A DNA stretch of 64,000 nt from Streptomyces bluensis (GTDB taxonomy: Bacteria; Actinomycetota; Actinomycetes; Streptomycetales; Streptomycetaceae), in contig NZ_BMVM01000001.1 of assembly GCF_014650715.1 (NCBI RefSeq), positions 496,001-560,000 of the forward strand, in the 5' to 3' direction. Position numbers and translations under genes: made by a program. The notes under the pieces were generated by a model that made no database searches, had not been told where the DNA came from, and saw only the letters and a program-made list of their open reading frames with translations. How positions within the stretch are numbered: the first letter of the stretch is position 1; each line of letters starts with the position of its first letter. Positions 33,695-42,107 of the stretch are shown in pieces.

Positions 33695-34663
33695 ATGGCC
33701 CTGTTCGACCTCCCCCTGGACGAGCTGCGCGGTTATCGAAGCGCTTCACCAGAACCGGAGGATTTCGACGCGTTCTGGGCGAAAACGCTCCAGGAGGCGC
33801 GCGCGCACGACCTCGACGCACACTTCGAACCAGTCGAAACCCGTCTGAAGACGGTCAAGGTGTACGACGTCACCTTCGCCGGGTTCGGCGGGCACCCGGT
33901 GAAGGGCTGGCTGGTCCTGCCGGCGTGGGCGGACACCCCGCGTCCCGCGGTCGTCGAGTTCATCGGGTACGGGGGCGGCCGGGGCCTGCCCCACACCCAT
34001 CTGCTGTGGGCGTCGGCGGGCTTCGCGCACTTCGTGATGGACACCCGGGGCCAGGGCAGCGCATGGGGCGGTGGCGGCGGCACACCCGACCCGGTGGGCG
34101 GCGGCCCCGCGTTCCCCGGTTTCATGACGCGAGGTGTCGACGCCCCCGAGAACTACTACTACCGGCGCGTGTACACGGACGCCGTACGGGCCGTGGAGGC
34201 GGCCCGGTCCCACCCGCTGGTCGACGCCACGAAGGCGGCGGTCGTCGGCGCCAGCCAGGGCGGCGGCATTTCCCTCGCGGTCGGCGGCCTGGTGCCCGAC
34301 CTGGCCGCGGTCGCCCCTGACGTACCGTTCCTGTGCGACTTCCCGCGCGCGACGACGCTGACCGATCGCGACCCGTACCGGGAGATCGGCAACTACCTCA
34401 AGACGCACCGCGGCCGCACCGGGCAGGTCCAGCGCACGCTCTCCTACTTCGACGGTGTCCACTTCGCCGCGCGCGGCCGGGCGCCCGCCCTGTTCTCGGC
34501 GGCCCTGGAGGACCAGACGTGCCCGCCGTCGACGGTCTTCGCGGCCTTCAACGCCTGGGCGTACGGCGACAAGCACATCGAGGTGTACGACTTCAACGAC
34601 CACGAGGGCGGCGGCCCTTACCAGGAAGCGGCCAAGCTGGAGTGGCTGGCCTCACGCCTCTGA
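33695..34663 (+). CDS. Acetylxylan esterase / cephalosporin-C deacetylase (CE7)
   Basis: 322 residues, alpha/beta hydrolase of carbohydrate esterase family 7. The oxyanion RGQGSAWGGGG is near 115, nucleophile Ser in VVGASQGGGISLA near 190, and the C-terminal Asp and His of the triad in ALEDQTCPPSTVF and DFNDHEGGG. There is no signal peptide, as for CE7 enzymes that act on imported acetylated xylo-oligosaccharides. It overlaps the convergent methyltransferase gene by 12 bases. Confidence 0.92.
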   Translation: MALFDLPLDELRGYRSASPEPEDFDAFWAKTLQEARAHDLDAHFEPVETRLKTVKVYDVTFAGFGGHPVKGWLVLPAWADTPRPAVVEFIGYGGGRGLPHTHLLWASAGFAHFVMDTRGQGSAWGGGGGTPDPVGGGPAFPGFMTRGVDAPENYYYRRVYTDAVRAVEAARSHPLVDATKAAVVGASQGGGISLAVGGLVPDLAAVAPDVPFLCDFPRATTLTDRDPYREIGNYLKTHRGRTGQVQRTLSYFDGVHFAARGRAPALFSAALEDQTCPPSTVFAAFNAWAYGDKHIEVYDFNDHEGGGPYQEAAKLEWLASRL

Positions 34664-35401
34664 GGGGTCGTCCCCGCGGGTCGCCACGACCATCCGGCAG
34701 CGCGGGCTCCCGTCACGCCGACGCCCGAACTCCGGCAGCGCGTACAGCTCGACGTCGAACCCGGCGCGTTCCAGCTCGCGTCGCACGTCCCCGAGCCGGA
34801 ACGCCCGGTAGTACATGACGAACGGCGGACGCCAGACGGCGTTGCGCACCCGCATCACCGTGTCGAAGCCCAGCAGGGCCCAGTACCAGGGGGAGCTCGG
34901 CGGCGCGGGCGCCGGCAGCGGGAACGCGAAGCGTCCGCCCGGCCGCAGCACGGCGTGGACCTGGCCGAACAGCTCCGGGAACTCGCGCGGCAGGAAGTGC
35001 CCGAACGCCCCGAAGCTCACGACGAGATCGAAGACGGGCCTGAAGGGGAGGGCCAGGGCGTCACCGCGCACCCAGGCGACAGGGGGCCCGGGTTCCGCGG
35101 GGCGCGACTCCCGCTGCCTGCCCACCGCGAGCATCCCCGCGCTGATGTCGACCCCGGTCACGCTCTCCCGGCACACCGCGCGCAGGACGCCCATGCCCGC
35201 CCCGGTGCCGCAGCACAGGTCGAGCCCGCGACCGAACGGCCCCAGGGCGGACAGGGCCCCCTCCACCGCCTCCAGGACCGAGTCCGGCGTGCGGAACGGG
35301 GTGTGGTCGAACTTGGGCGCGAGCAGGTCGTATCCGCGCTCGACGGACGACAACGCCTGAACAGCCAGTTCGCGGAGGCTGGGACCGTGCGGAGTGAACA
35401 T
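34652..35401 (-). CDS. Class I SAM-dependent methyltransferase
   Basis: 249 residues from the ATG at 35401. SAM motif I is LDLCCGTGAGMGVLRAV near 58, motif II VTGVDISAGML, then DLVVSFGAFGHFLP. The C-terminal third is hydrophobic (WYWALLGFDTVMRVRNAVW). Substrate unknown; it resembles small lipid or phenol methyltransferases of actinomycetes. Divergent from the GH13 gene across 52 bases. Confidence 0.82.
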   Translation of the reverse strand: MFTPHGPSLRELAVQALSSVERGYDLLAPKFDHTPFRTPDSVLEAVEGALSALGPFGRGLDLCCGTGAGMGVLRAVCRESVTGVDISAGMLAVGRQRESRPAEPGPPVAWVRGDALALPFRPVFDLVVSFGAFGHFLPREFPELFGQVHAVLRPGGRFAFPLPAPAPPSSPWYWALLGFDTVMRVRNAVWRPPFVMYYRAFRLGDVRRELERAGFDVELYALPEFGRRRDGSPRCRMVVATRGDDPSEA

Positions 35402-35453
35402 CACCTTCAGCTTAGGGCAGCGCCCGACCCGCACAGTCACTTATCGTTACATC

Positions 35454-37055
35454 ATGACTTCGTTCCGTGCCACCCCCGCCTGGCTGGCAGACGCCGTCTT
35501 CTACCAGATCTATCCGCAGTCGTTCGCCGACTCGGGCGGCGACGGCATCGGCGACTTCAACGGAATCGCCGAGCACCTGGACCACCTGGCCTGGCTGGGC
35601 GTCAACACCGTCTGGCTCAACCCGTGCTTCGTCTCGCCGTTCCGCGACGCCGGATACGACGTCGCCGACTACCTGACCATGGCGCCTCGCTACGGTTCGA
35701 ACGACGAGTTCGCCAAGCTCGTCGATGAGGCCCGCCGCCACCGCATCCGTGTCCTGCTCGACCTCGTTGCGGGCCACACCTCCACCGCGCACCCGTGGTT
35801 CACGGCCTCCGCGAACGACCCGGACGACCACCGTTACATCTGGGCGCCCGAGGGCCGCCCCGACGGCTTCGTTCCCTCCCCCGGCACCCGCCCGGGCGCG
35901 TACCTGCCGAACTTCTTCGACTCGCAACCGGCCCTCAACTTCGGCTACGCGCGCGAAAATCCGGCCGAACCATGGCGCCAGCCGGTCGACGCCGAAGGCC
36001 CGCGCGCGAACCGCGCGGCACTCCGCTCGATCATGGACCACTGGCTGCGTCTGGGCGTCTCGGGCTTCCGCGTCGACATGGCCTCGTCCCTCGTCAAGGA
36101 CGACCCGGACCGGAGCGCGACGACCAGGATCTGGTCGGAGCTGCGCCACTGGCTGGACGCCACGCACCCGGAGGCCGTCCTGCTGTCGGAGTGGGGCGAG
36201 CCCGAGGTCTCCGTCCCGGCGGGCTTCCACGCGGACTTCTTCCTCCAGTTCGGCGGCCCCACCGACGGCCTCGCCCTGCGCTCGCTGTGGAGCAACGGCG
36301 CGGGCACGGTCGACGAGAACTGGGCCCCGCTCGACTGTTTCTTCGACGCCGACGGCAGGGGCTCTCCCCGCCCCTTCGTCGAGGCGTGGCAGCGGGCCTC
36401 CACCGCCGTCGGCGGCAAGGGGTTCATCTCCCTGCCCACCGCCAACCACGACTTCTCCCGCCTGAACTGCGGCCCCCGCACCGCGGAACAGCTCCCCGCC
36501 GCCTTCGCCTTCCAGCTCACCTGGCCGACCCTGCCGGCGATCTACTACGGCGACGAGATCGGCATGCGCTACATCGACGGACTGCCCGACAAGGAGGGCA
36601 GCGTCCTCGGCCCCCGCTACAACCGGGCGGGCTCGCGCACGCCGATGCAGTGGGACGACACCGAGAACGCCGGTTTCTCCTCGGCGCCCGCAGACGACCT
36701 GTACCTGCCCATCGACCCGGCCCCCGACCGCCCCACCGTCGCCGCCCAGCGGGCCGACGAGGCGTCTCTGCTCCACCTGGTCCGCCGCCTCGTCCGTCTG
36801 CGCACCACCACCCCGGAGCTCGGCTCCGGCGGCTCGGTGGAGGTGCTGCACATGGGCTGTCCGTTCGTGTACCTCAGGGGCGGGCGGTATCTGGCGGTGT
36901 TCAACCCGCGGCGGCAGGAGGCGAGTTGGGCCTACGACCGCACCGCCTACGACTGCACCGGCGCCCGTCCCCTGGAAGTGTCGGGCGTGGAGTGCGACGG
37001 CGACAGGATCACCGCCCGCGGCTTCGGATACGGGATCTTCGACCTCGGCCACTGA
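35454..37055 (+). CDS. GH13 alpha-glucosidase-like enzyme
   Basis: 533 residues, cytosolic (no signal). The TIM barrel begins DAVFYQIYPQSFADSGGDGIGDF. Catalytic regions are DLVAGHTSTAHPWF near 103, GFRVDMASSL near 205 (nucleophile Asp), ESEWGEP-like LLSEWGEPEV near 246 (acid Glu) and PTANHDFSRL near 345. A small C-terminal beta domain ends FGYGIFDLGH. Family members are oligo-1,6-glucosidases, sucrose or trehalulose hydrolases. The ATG at 35454 has no Shine-Dalgarno and lies near an AT-rich stretch (TTATCGTTACATC), so a leaderless transcript is possible. Confidence 0.88.
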   Translation: MTSFRATPAWLADAVFYQIYPQSFADSGGDGIGDFNGIAEHLDHLAWLGVNTVWLNPCFVSPFRDAGYDVADYLTMAPRYGSNDEFAKLVDEARRHRIRVLLDLVAGHTSTAHPWFTASANDPDDHRYIWAPEGRPDGFVPSPGTRPGAYLPNFFDSQPALNFGYARENPAEPWRQPVDAEGPRANRAALRSIMDHWLRLGVSGFRVDMASSLVKDDPDRSATTRIWSELRHWLDATHPEAVLLSEWGEPEVSVPAGFHADFFLQFGGPTDGLALRSLWSNGAGTVDENWAPLDCFFDADGRGSPRPFVEAWQRASTAVGGKGFISLPTANHDFSRLNCGPRTAEQLPAAFAFQLTWPTLPAIYYGDEIGMRYIDGLPDKEGSVLGPRYNRAGSRTPMQWDDTENAGFSSAPADDLYLPIDPAPDRPTVAAQRADEASLLHLVRRLVRLRTTTPELGSGGSVEVLHMGCPFVYLRGGRYLAVFNPRRQEASWAYDRTAYDCTGARPLEVSGVECDGDRITARGFGYGIFDLGH

Positions 37056-37077
37056 ACGGCCCCCGGGCGAGCCGCGC

Positions 37078-38316
37078 TCAGACGCGTACCGGAAGCGCCC
37101 GCACGCTGTTGCCCACGAAGCTGGAGTGACGGGGAAGCTCCGTCTCGGGCACCGCCAGGTCGAGGTCGGGGAAGCGGGTGAACAGCCGCTCCAGCGCGAT
37201 CGTCGCCTCCAGGCGGGCCAGCGGCGCGCCGAGGCAGTAGTGGGCGCCGTGCCCGAGCGAGAGGTGGCGTACGGCTCCGGGCCGTCCGGGCCGGGTGACG
37301 TCGAACAGTTCGGCGTCCGGCCCGTGCACGGCGGGATCGCGCCCGGCCGCCGAGTAACCCGCCAGCACGGGCGTCCCCTTGGGGATGACCGTCCCGTCGA
37401 CTGTCAGGTCCCGCACGGGATAACGGAACGGGAAGTAGCTGACGGGCGCGTCCCAGCGCAGGGTCTCCTCGACGGCGTCCGCCCAGCTCGCCTTCCCGGC
37501 CCGGACGAGATCGAGCTGGTCCCGGTGCCCGCACAGCGCCCGTACGGCGTTGGTGATGAGGTTCAGCGTGGTCTCGTGCCCGGCGACGATCATCAGCACG
37601 AGGGTGCCGATGAGTTCCTCCTGGCTGAGCCGGTCGCCGCCCTCGTCGCGGGCGGCGATGAGCGCGCTGGTCAGGTCGTCGCCGGGGCGTTCGGCCCGGG
37701 ACGCGGCGATGTCAGCGAGCAGGGACACGAGGTCGCGGTTGGCGGCGACGGCCTGCTCGGGGCGGATGTCGGTGGCCACGACCTGGTTCGACAAGTCGTG
37801 CAGTGCCTCCTGGTGTTCGGCCTCCACTCCGAGCAGCTCGGCGATGACGCCCATCGGGAGCGGCAGCGCGAAGTGCCGGCGCAGATCGGCGACCCCGCCG
37901 CCGGCCTCGGCCGCGCCCGCGAGGCCGTCGAGCAGCGTTGCCGTCAACTCCTCTATGCGGGGCCGTAGTTTCCGCACCCGTCGAGCGGTGAAGGCCGTAC
38001 TCACCAGCGCCCTCAGCCGCCGGTGGTCGTCGCCGTCGGCAGTCGTCATCCCGTGGACGGTCGCGAAGGTCCGCAGCGGCCATCCGGCGCCGATCCGGCC
38101 CTCTCTCAGCTCGGTGAAGTGCCGGGCGTCCTTGGCGACGTCGGGGTGCGCGAGGAAGTCCTTCAGCGCCTCATGTCCGAGTACGGCCATGCCCGCCACC
38201 TCATCGGGGAGCACCACGGGCGCGACGGCGCCCCGGGCGAGGAGCCACGCGTTCGCGGCGTGCGGGCAACCGCCGGACGGGTCCATGCGGTGCGGCTCGG
38301 ACGATGGGGTGCCCAC
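37078..38316 (-). CDS. Cytochrome P450
   Basis: 412 residues from the GTG at 38316 (AAGGAG seven bases before). I-helix oxygen-binding LMIVAGHETTLNLI near 234, ExxR in VEETLRWDAPVSYFPFR near 274, and heme loop HLSLGHGAHYCLGAPLARLEA near 340 with the axial Cys (the usual Phe is replaced by Leu). Soluble bacterial class I enzyme that would need a ferredoxin partner; none is adjacent, and no biosynthetic gene cluster is seen around it. Convergent with the GH13 gene, 22 bases away. Confidence 0.93.
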   Translation of the reverse strand: MGTPSSEPHRMDPSGGCPHAANAWLLARGAVAPVVLPDEVAGMAVLGHEALKDFLAHPDVAKDARHFTELREGRIGAGWPLRTFATVHGMTTADGDDHRRLRALVSTAFTARRVRKLRPRIEELTATLLDGLAGAAEAGGGVADLRRHFALPLPMGVIAELLGVEAEHQEALHDLSNQVVATDIRPEQAVAANRDLVSLLADIAASRAERPGDDLTSALIAARDEGGDRLSQEELIGTLVLMIVAGHETTLNLITNAVRALCGHRDQLDLVRAGKASWADAVEETLRWDAPVSYFPFRYPVRDLTVDGTVIPKGTPVLAGYSAAGRDPAVHGPDAELFDVTRPGRPGAVRHLSLGHGAHYCLGAPLARLEATIALERLFTRFPDLDLAVPETELPRHSSFVGNSVRALPVRV

Positions 38317-38427
38317 GGTCGATCTCCTTGGCCACAGTGGTGAGTTGGCGCGTACGTCGGTCTCATGCTCACAGCGCCGTACACACCGTCTCAAGGGGGC
38401 ACTCGGCCAACCACGCCCCCTGCGGGC

Positions 38428-40191
38428 TCACGGGTTCGCCGGGGACGCGGACGGAGTCGCGGTGGCAGCGTTCTGCGGGCCGTATGCCGTGAGGAAGCGG
38501 TTCCGGAAGCGGTCCATCCGCCAGACCGGGGCGTCGTCCGTGGGCTTCAGGCCGTCCGACCAGCCCCAGTCGGAGATCCGGTCGAGGACCTTCTCGTCAT
38601 GGGCGACGATCGTGATGGGCACGTCATGACTGGCGCCGTTGCCGCTGACGCGGGCCATGGGCTGGTGGTCGCCGAGGAAGACGACCACGGTGTCCTTGTC
38701 GCCGTACCGCTCCACGAACTCCGTGAGGCTCCGCACCGAGTACTGGACGGACCTGCCGTACTCCTTCTTCGCCCTGGTGCCGTCGGAGAACACGTCCGCC
38801 GGGTTCTTGCCCGCCTTCTCGATGGCCTTGTAGACGGAACCGTCACCGACCCGGTCCCAGTCGATCATCTCGGGCAGGGGCGCCCACGGCTGGTGGCTGG
38901 AGGTCAGGATGATCTGCGACATCAGCGGCTTGTCGCGCTCCTTGCCGTGTTCCAGGCGCTGGAACGCGGTCAGGGCGTACTGGTCCGGCATGGTCGACCA
39001 GCTGAACTTCGGGCCCTGGTAGCCGAGGTCGCGGGAGTCGTACACCTTGTCGAGGCCGTAGAACCGGCCCTCCGGCCAGTTGTACTGGACACCGGGCACG
39101 ACACCGACGGTCCGCCAGGCGCCCGTGCGGTGGAAGGCCCCGGGGAGAGTGAGGCGCTCGCCGGCGGTGACGGTGCGGTAGCGGTCCTGGTTGTCGATCC
39201 ACAGACCGCTCAGGAACGTGGAGTGACCGAGCCAGCTGCTGCCGCCGTACGTCGCGGAGGTGAGCCAGCCGCTCTTCGCCGAGAACCCGGCCTCGCGCAG
39301 ATCGTCGGTGGCGGCGTCCAGGGTCGCGTCCACGCCGGGTGCGATGGCCGGATCCTGGAGGGCGGCACGGCCGTAGCTCTCGATGAAGGCGAAGATGACG
39401 TCCTTGCCGCGCAGCCCGGTCAGCAGGCGGTCGGGCGGTACGTCGGCGAAGGCGTCCCTGTCGACCTCCTTCGCGAACGCCGCCTCGTCCTTCAGGGTCG
39501 CCTTCACCCGTGCGACACGGTCCTGGAGGAGGCCGATCGTGTTGCTGGTCGCGAGCGGCGTGGTGCCGATGAGGTGCAGGCCCAGGGCCGAGCAGGTGAT
39601 CCACACGGTTCCGGCGACGATCGTGGCCCGGCTCGCGGTGTGCCGGTCGCGGTGCATGAGGCCGACGAGCCGGACCACCGCCAGCGGCATCACGACGAGC
39701 AGGGCCAGGACCAGGACGACGACCCCGATCACGGCGGCCAGCGCGCCCGCGCCGCCGGCCGTGTCCTGGAGGTAGGACTCGGCGTCGTCGAGCAGGCCCC
39801 AGTCGAGCACCACGTTGAACCCTCGTCCGAGGAACTGGTTGAAGCCGATGTCCAGCAGCTTCAGGATCAGCACCAAGGCGAGCCCCACCCCGCTGAGCAC
39901 GGCCACGACACGTCTCGGCCGCTCGGGCAGCACCAGCAGCAGGGCCGCGAGGAGGATCGGCTCGGCCGGTATCCGCAGGAAACTCTTCGCCTCGAAGTAC
40001 GCGACGTTGCCCGGCAGCATCAGCGCCACGAACACGAGCGCGGCGGCCAGCACGGTGACCGTCCACCAAAGGACGTTGTCCATGCCGCCGTCACGGGCCC
40101 CGCCCTCGGGGGGCGCGGACGGTTCGTGATCCTCCTTGGTGGTGGCTCCGTCCGTGTCCGGCGGTTGGTGAAGGCGCGTGAAGAGCGACAC
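38428..40191 (-). CDS. Membrane sulfatase-fold protein, LTA-synthase-like
   Basis: 587 residues. Five hydrophobic helices span about 38-210, followed by an extracellular alkaline-phosphatase/sulfatase-like domain: VIFAFIESYGRAAL near 260 (metal Glu), SSWLGHSTFLSGLW near 315 (nucleophile Thr), and VVVFLGDHQPMARV near 510 (metal Asp-His). This architecture matches lipoteichoic acid synthases and phosphoglycerol transferases. The nucleophile is Thr, so it needs no formylglycine and is unrelated in function to the sulfatase at 13 kb. GTG at 40191 has no visible Shine-Dalgarno; ATG at 40083 is an alternative start. Confidence 0.85.
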   Translation of the reverse strand: MSLFTRLHQPPDTDGATTKEDHEPSAPPEGGARDGGMDNVLWWTVTVLAAALVFVALMLPGNVAYFEAKSFLRIPAEPILLAALLLVLPERPRRVVAVLSGVGLALVLILKLLDIGFNQFLGRGFNVVLDWGLLDDAESYLQDTAGGAGALAAVIGVVVLVLALLVVMPLAVVRLVGLMHRDRHTASRATIVAGTVWITCSALGLHLIGTTPLATSNTIGLLQDRVARVKATLKDEAAFAKEVDRDAFADVPPDRLLTGLRGKDVIFAFIESYGRAALQDPAIAPGVDATLDAATDDLREAGFSAKSGWLTSATYGGSSWLGHSTFLSGLWIDNQDRYRTVTAGERLTLPGAFHRTGAWRTVGVVPGVQYNWPEGRFYGLDKVYDSRDLGYQGPKFSWSTMPDQYALTAFQRLEHGKERDKPLMSQIILTSSHQPWAPLPEMIDWDRVGDGSVYKAIEKAGKNPADVFSDGTRAKKEYGRSVQYSVRSLTEFVERYGDKDTVVVFLGDHQPMARVSGNGASHDVPITIVAHDEKVLDRISDWGWSDGLKPTDDAPVWRMDRFRNRFLTAYGPQNAATATPSASPANP

Positions 40192-40672
40192 CCAGAGTGT
40201 CCTTCCGGTGCGAAGCGCGGTGGTGGCACGGTGGGCCGGGCTCGGGGGCCCGGGTCGCCGCCCTCCCCTGTACGGCTCACGAACGCCTGCGGTTCACCGC
40301 ACACAAAAAAGCCAACCAGTGTTTCCTTGCAGGTCAAGCAGGGTCCAAGCCCGGTTCAAGTGCGGGCCAAGTCAGGTCGCCGGACCCCCGTCCAATGGAT
40401 CGCACCGCGTGAGTCCATTGCACGGTGCTACACTTCTGACGGCACGTGTGTTCGCCCCGTCGTGGGCGCCGGTGCCGGTTGCACAGCTTTCTGCCTCATC
40501 TTTTTCGCAGTACCACCTCTCGCGTACGGCCTCAGGCTCAGTCGCCGCCGTACCCGATGACGTGGTGCCCGGCCGCACCCAGGCGTGACCACTCCGCCTC
40601 GCGGCAATCCCCCTCCCCCATTGCTCCTGTCCACTGAGCCCGGCTCAGTCCCGAAAGGACTTCCCCATCGTG
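40192..40672 (+). promoter_or_regulatory. Promoter and leader of the rho-like gene, cut off by the insertion element
   Basis: A -10-like TACACT at 40429-40434 is followed by a leader of about 235 bases without a supported gene, ending in CCGAAAGGACTTCCCCATC before GTG (40670-40672). That is a complete translation start, yet the frame after it meets the transposase end. The leader resembles the long 5' leader I expect for Streptomyces rho genes. A short open frame from GTG 40446 (46 codons) is in the leader. The first 200 bases hold the upstream region of the membrane sulfatase-fold gene. Confidence 0.5.
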
Positions 40673-40675
40673 ATG

Positions 40676-41896
40676 TCAAACCGCAGCCGTGACGGGAGGT
40701 GAACCTTGGTAGCACTGTCCGTCACGGATCATGGCCCACAGGACGTTGAGGCGTCGGCGGGCGAGCGCCAGCAGGGCCTGCTTGTGTCCCTTTCCCTCGC
40801 TTCTCTTCCGTTGGTAGTAAGCCTTGGAGGCCGGGCAGGTCGTGATGCTGACCATCGACGAGAGGTACATCGACCGCAGCAGACCGCGGTGGTATCTCTT
40901 GGGCCTGCGCAGATTGCCGCTGACGCGGCCGGAGTCACGGGGCCTGGGGGCCAGGCCGGCGAAGCCAGCCAGGCGGTCGGCGCTGCCGAAAGCGTCCATG
41001 TCGCCGCCGGTCGCGGCGATGAACTCAGCGCCGAGTTTGGGTCCCATGCCGGGCAGGCTGCGGATCACCTTGGCGTGCGGATGCTCACGAAACCTGGCCT
41101 CGATCAGCGCGTCGAGCTCGGCGATCTCCTCATCGAGGGCCATCACCCCCTTCGCCAGGCGGACGACCATGGCGGCGGCCGGCTTCTCGCCGGGCAGCGC
41201 GGTCTGCTGGGCCTGGGCGGCCTCGACGGCCGTCTTCGCCAGCACGGCGGCGCCTCGGACCTTGCGATTCTTCAGCCAGGTCTCGATTCGGCTTGCGCCT
41301 GCCCGACGGATCGCAGCCGGGGTCTGATAGCCGGTCAGCAACATGACCGGACCCTTGTTGACCAGGTCCAGCGACCGCTCCAGCGCAGGGAAGATCTCCA
41401 GCAGCTGAGCGCGGAGGCGGTTGATCTGCCGGGTGCGGTCGAAGACCACGTCCAGACGCCGGGTGGTCAGGGTGCGCAGATCGACGGCGATCTCGTCGCC
41501 CGGCCGCAGCAGGCCGAGGTCCCGGCGGACGCGGGCCTGGTCGGCGATGACGAAAGCGTCCTTCGCGTCCGTCTTCCCCTCGCCCCGGTAGGTGACCGAG
41601 GCCCGGTGGACCGCCAGGCCGGTGAGGTAGGCCATGGGCTGGTTGTGGCCGACAAGCAGGCCGATCAGCAGCGCGGCACCGCCGTGGTTGAGGTCGACGG
41701 CCCACAGCACGTCGGCGGATATGGCCAGGACGTCGCCGATGAGCTGGAGCAGCTCGGTCTCGTCATTCAGGACCCGGCGGGACAGAAGCCGTTCACCGTC
41801 GGCGTTGATCACCACGCAGTGGTGATTTTCCTTGCCGATGTCCACTCCGGCCCAGATCTCGGGCCCGGTCACCTCCGCCGACTCGCCGTCTCGCAT
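40676..41896 (-). CDS. IS110-family transposase (DEDD recombinase)
   Basis: 406 residues. N-terminal RuvC-like DEDD domain: WAGVDIGKENHHCVVI near 14 (first Asp), VDLNHGGAALLIGLL near 68 and YRGEGKTDAKDAFVIADQAR near 105 (last Asp pair). C-terminal Tnp_IS116/IS110/IS902 domain: IRSLPGMGPKLGAEFIAATG near 275 and RPRDSGRVSGNLRRPKRYHRGLLRSMYLSSM near 315, which holds the catalytic Ser region. The frame is intact. The ATG at 41896 starts close to the first conserved block; upstream extension has no support. Confidence 0.93.
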   Translation of the reverse strand: MRDGESAEVTGPEIWAGVDIGKENHHCVVINADGERLLSRRVLNDETELLQLIGDVLAISADVLWAVDLNHGGAALLIGLLVGHNQPMAYLTGLAVHRASVTYRGEGKTDAKDAFVIADQARVRRDLGLLRPGDEIAVDLRTLTTRRLDVVFDRTRQINRLRAQLLEIFPALERSLDLVNKGPVMLLTGYQTPAAIRRAGASRIETWLKNRKVRGAAVLAKTAVEAAQAQQTALPGEKPAAAMVVRLAKGVMALDEEIAELDALIEARFREHPHAKVIRSLPGMGPKLGAEFIAATGGDMDAFGSADRLAGFAGLAPRPRDSGRVSGNLRRPKRYHRGLLRSMYLSSMVSITTCPASKAYYQRKRSEGKGHKQALLALARRRLNVLWAMIRDGQCYQGSPPVTAAV

Positions 41897-42107
41897 GCCA
41901 CCCGCAGACGACCTCGCCGACGTTGTCCTACAGCAGCGATCGGAGTCGCGTCTCCCCATTGGCGGTCGAGTCGTCGCGGGGCCCCGGGCGGCCAAGTCCT
42001 TTGAGCCTTGCCAACGGCGCCCGCATGACAGCCATACCCAGAACCCCTGGGCCCTCCGATCTTACGAATGACCAGAGCAACCACCTTTGAAAGGTAGGAC
42101 AGCGCGC
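41897..42107 (-). ncRNA. Candidate bridge RNA region of the IS110 element
   Basis: 211 bases between the transposase start and the element's right end. In IS110-group elements this is where the bridge RNA that pairs with target and donor is encoded. The stretch can form local hairpins, for example CCTTT-GA-AAAGG at about 42083-42095. RNA identity is inferred from position only. Confidence 0.35.

Larger units (their letters stand above)
40676..42107. mobile_element. IS110-family insertion element at the rho-like start
   Basis: About 1.43 kb between two copies of ATG (40673-40675 and 42108-42110). IS110 elements have no long terminal inverted repeats, so the ends are inferred from the rho leader on the left and the rho reading frame on the right. 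The left end could lie up to about 30 bases further right. It contains one gene and a 210-base non-coding region upstream of it. Confidence 0.65.

Noticed and set aside
37078..38316. P450 as part of a secondary-metabolite cluster
   Set aside because: Neighbours are sugar hydrolase, methyltransferase and membrane sulfatase-fold genes; no synthase, ferredoxin or tailoring set is seen.
38428..40191. Second client of the formylglycine-generating enzyme
   Set aside because: Its nucleophile context is GHST with Thr and no CxPxR motif, so it is LTA-synthase-like.
40446..40586. 46-codon leader peptide before the rho-like gene
   Set aside because: No ribosome binding site and no stem-loop pairing pattern that would mark attenuation; kept only as a note in the leader entry.
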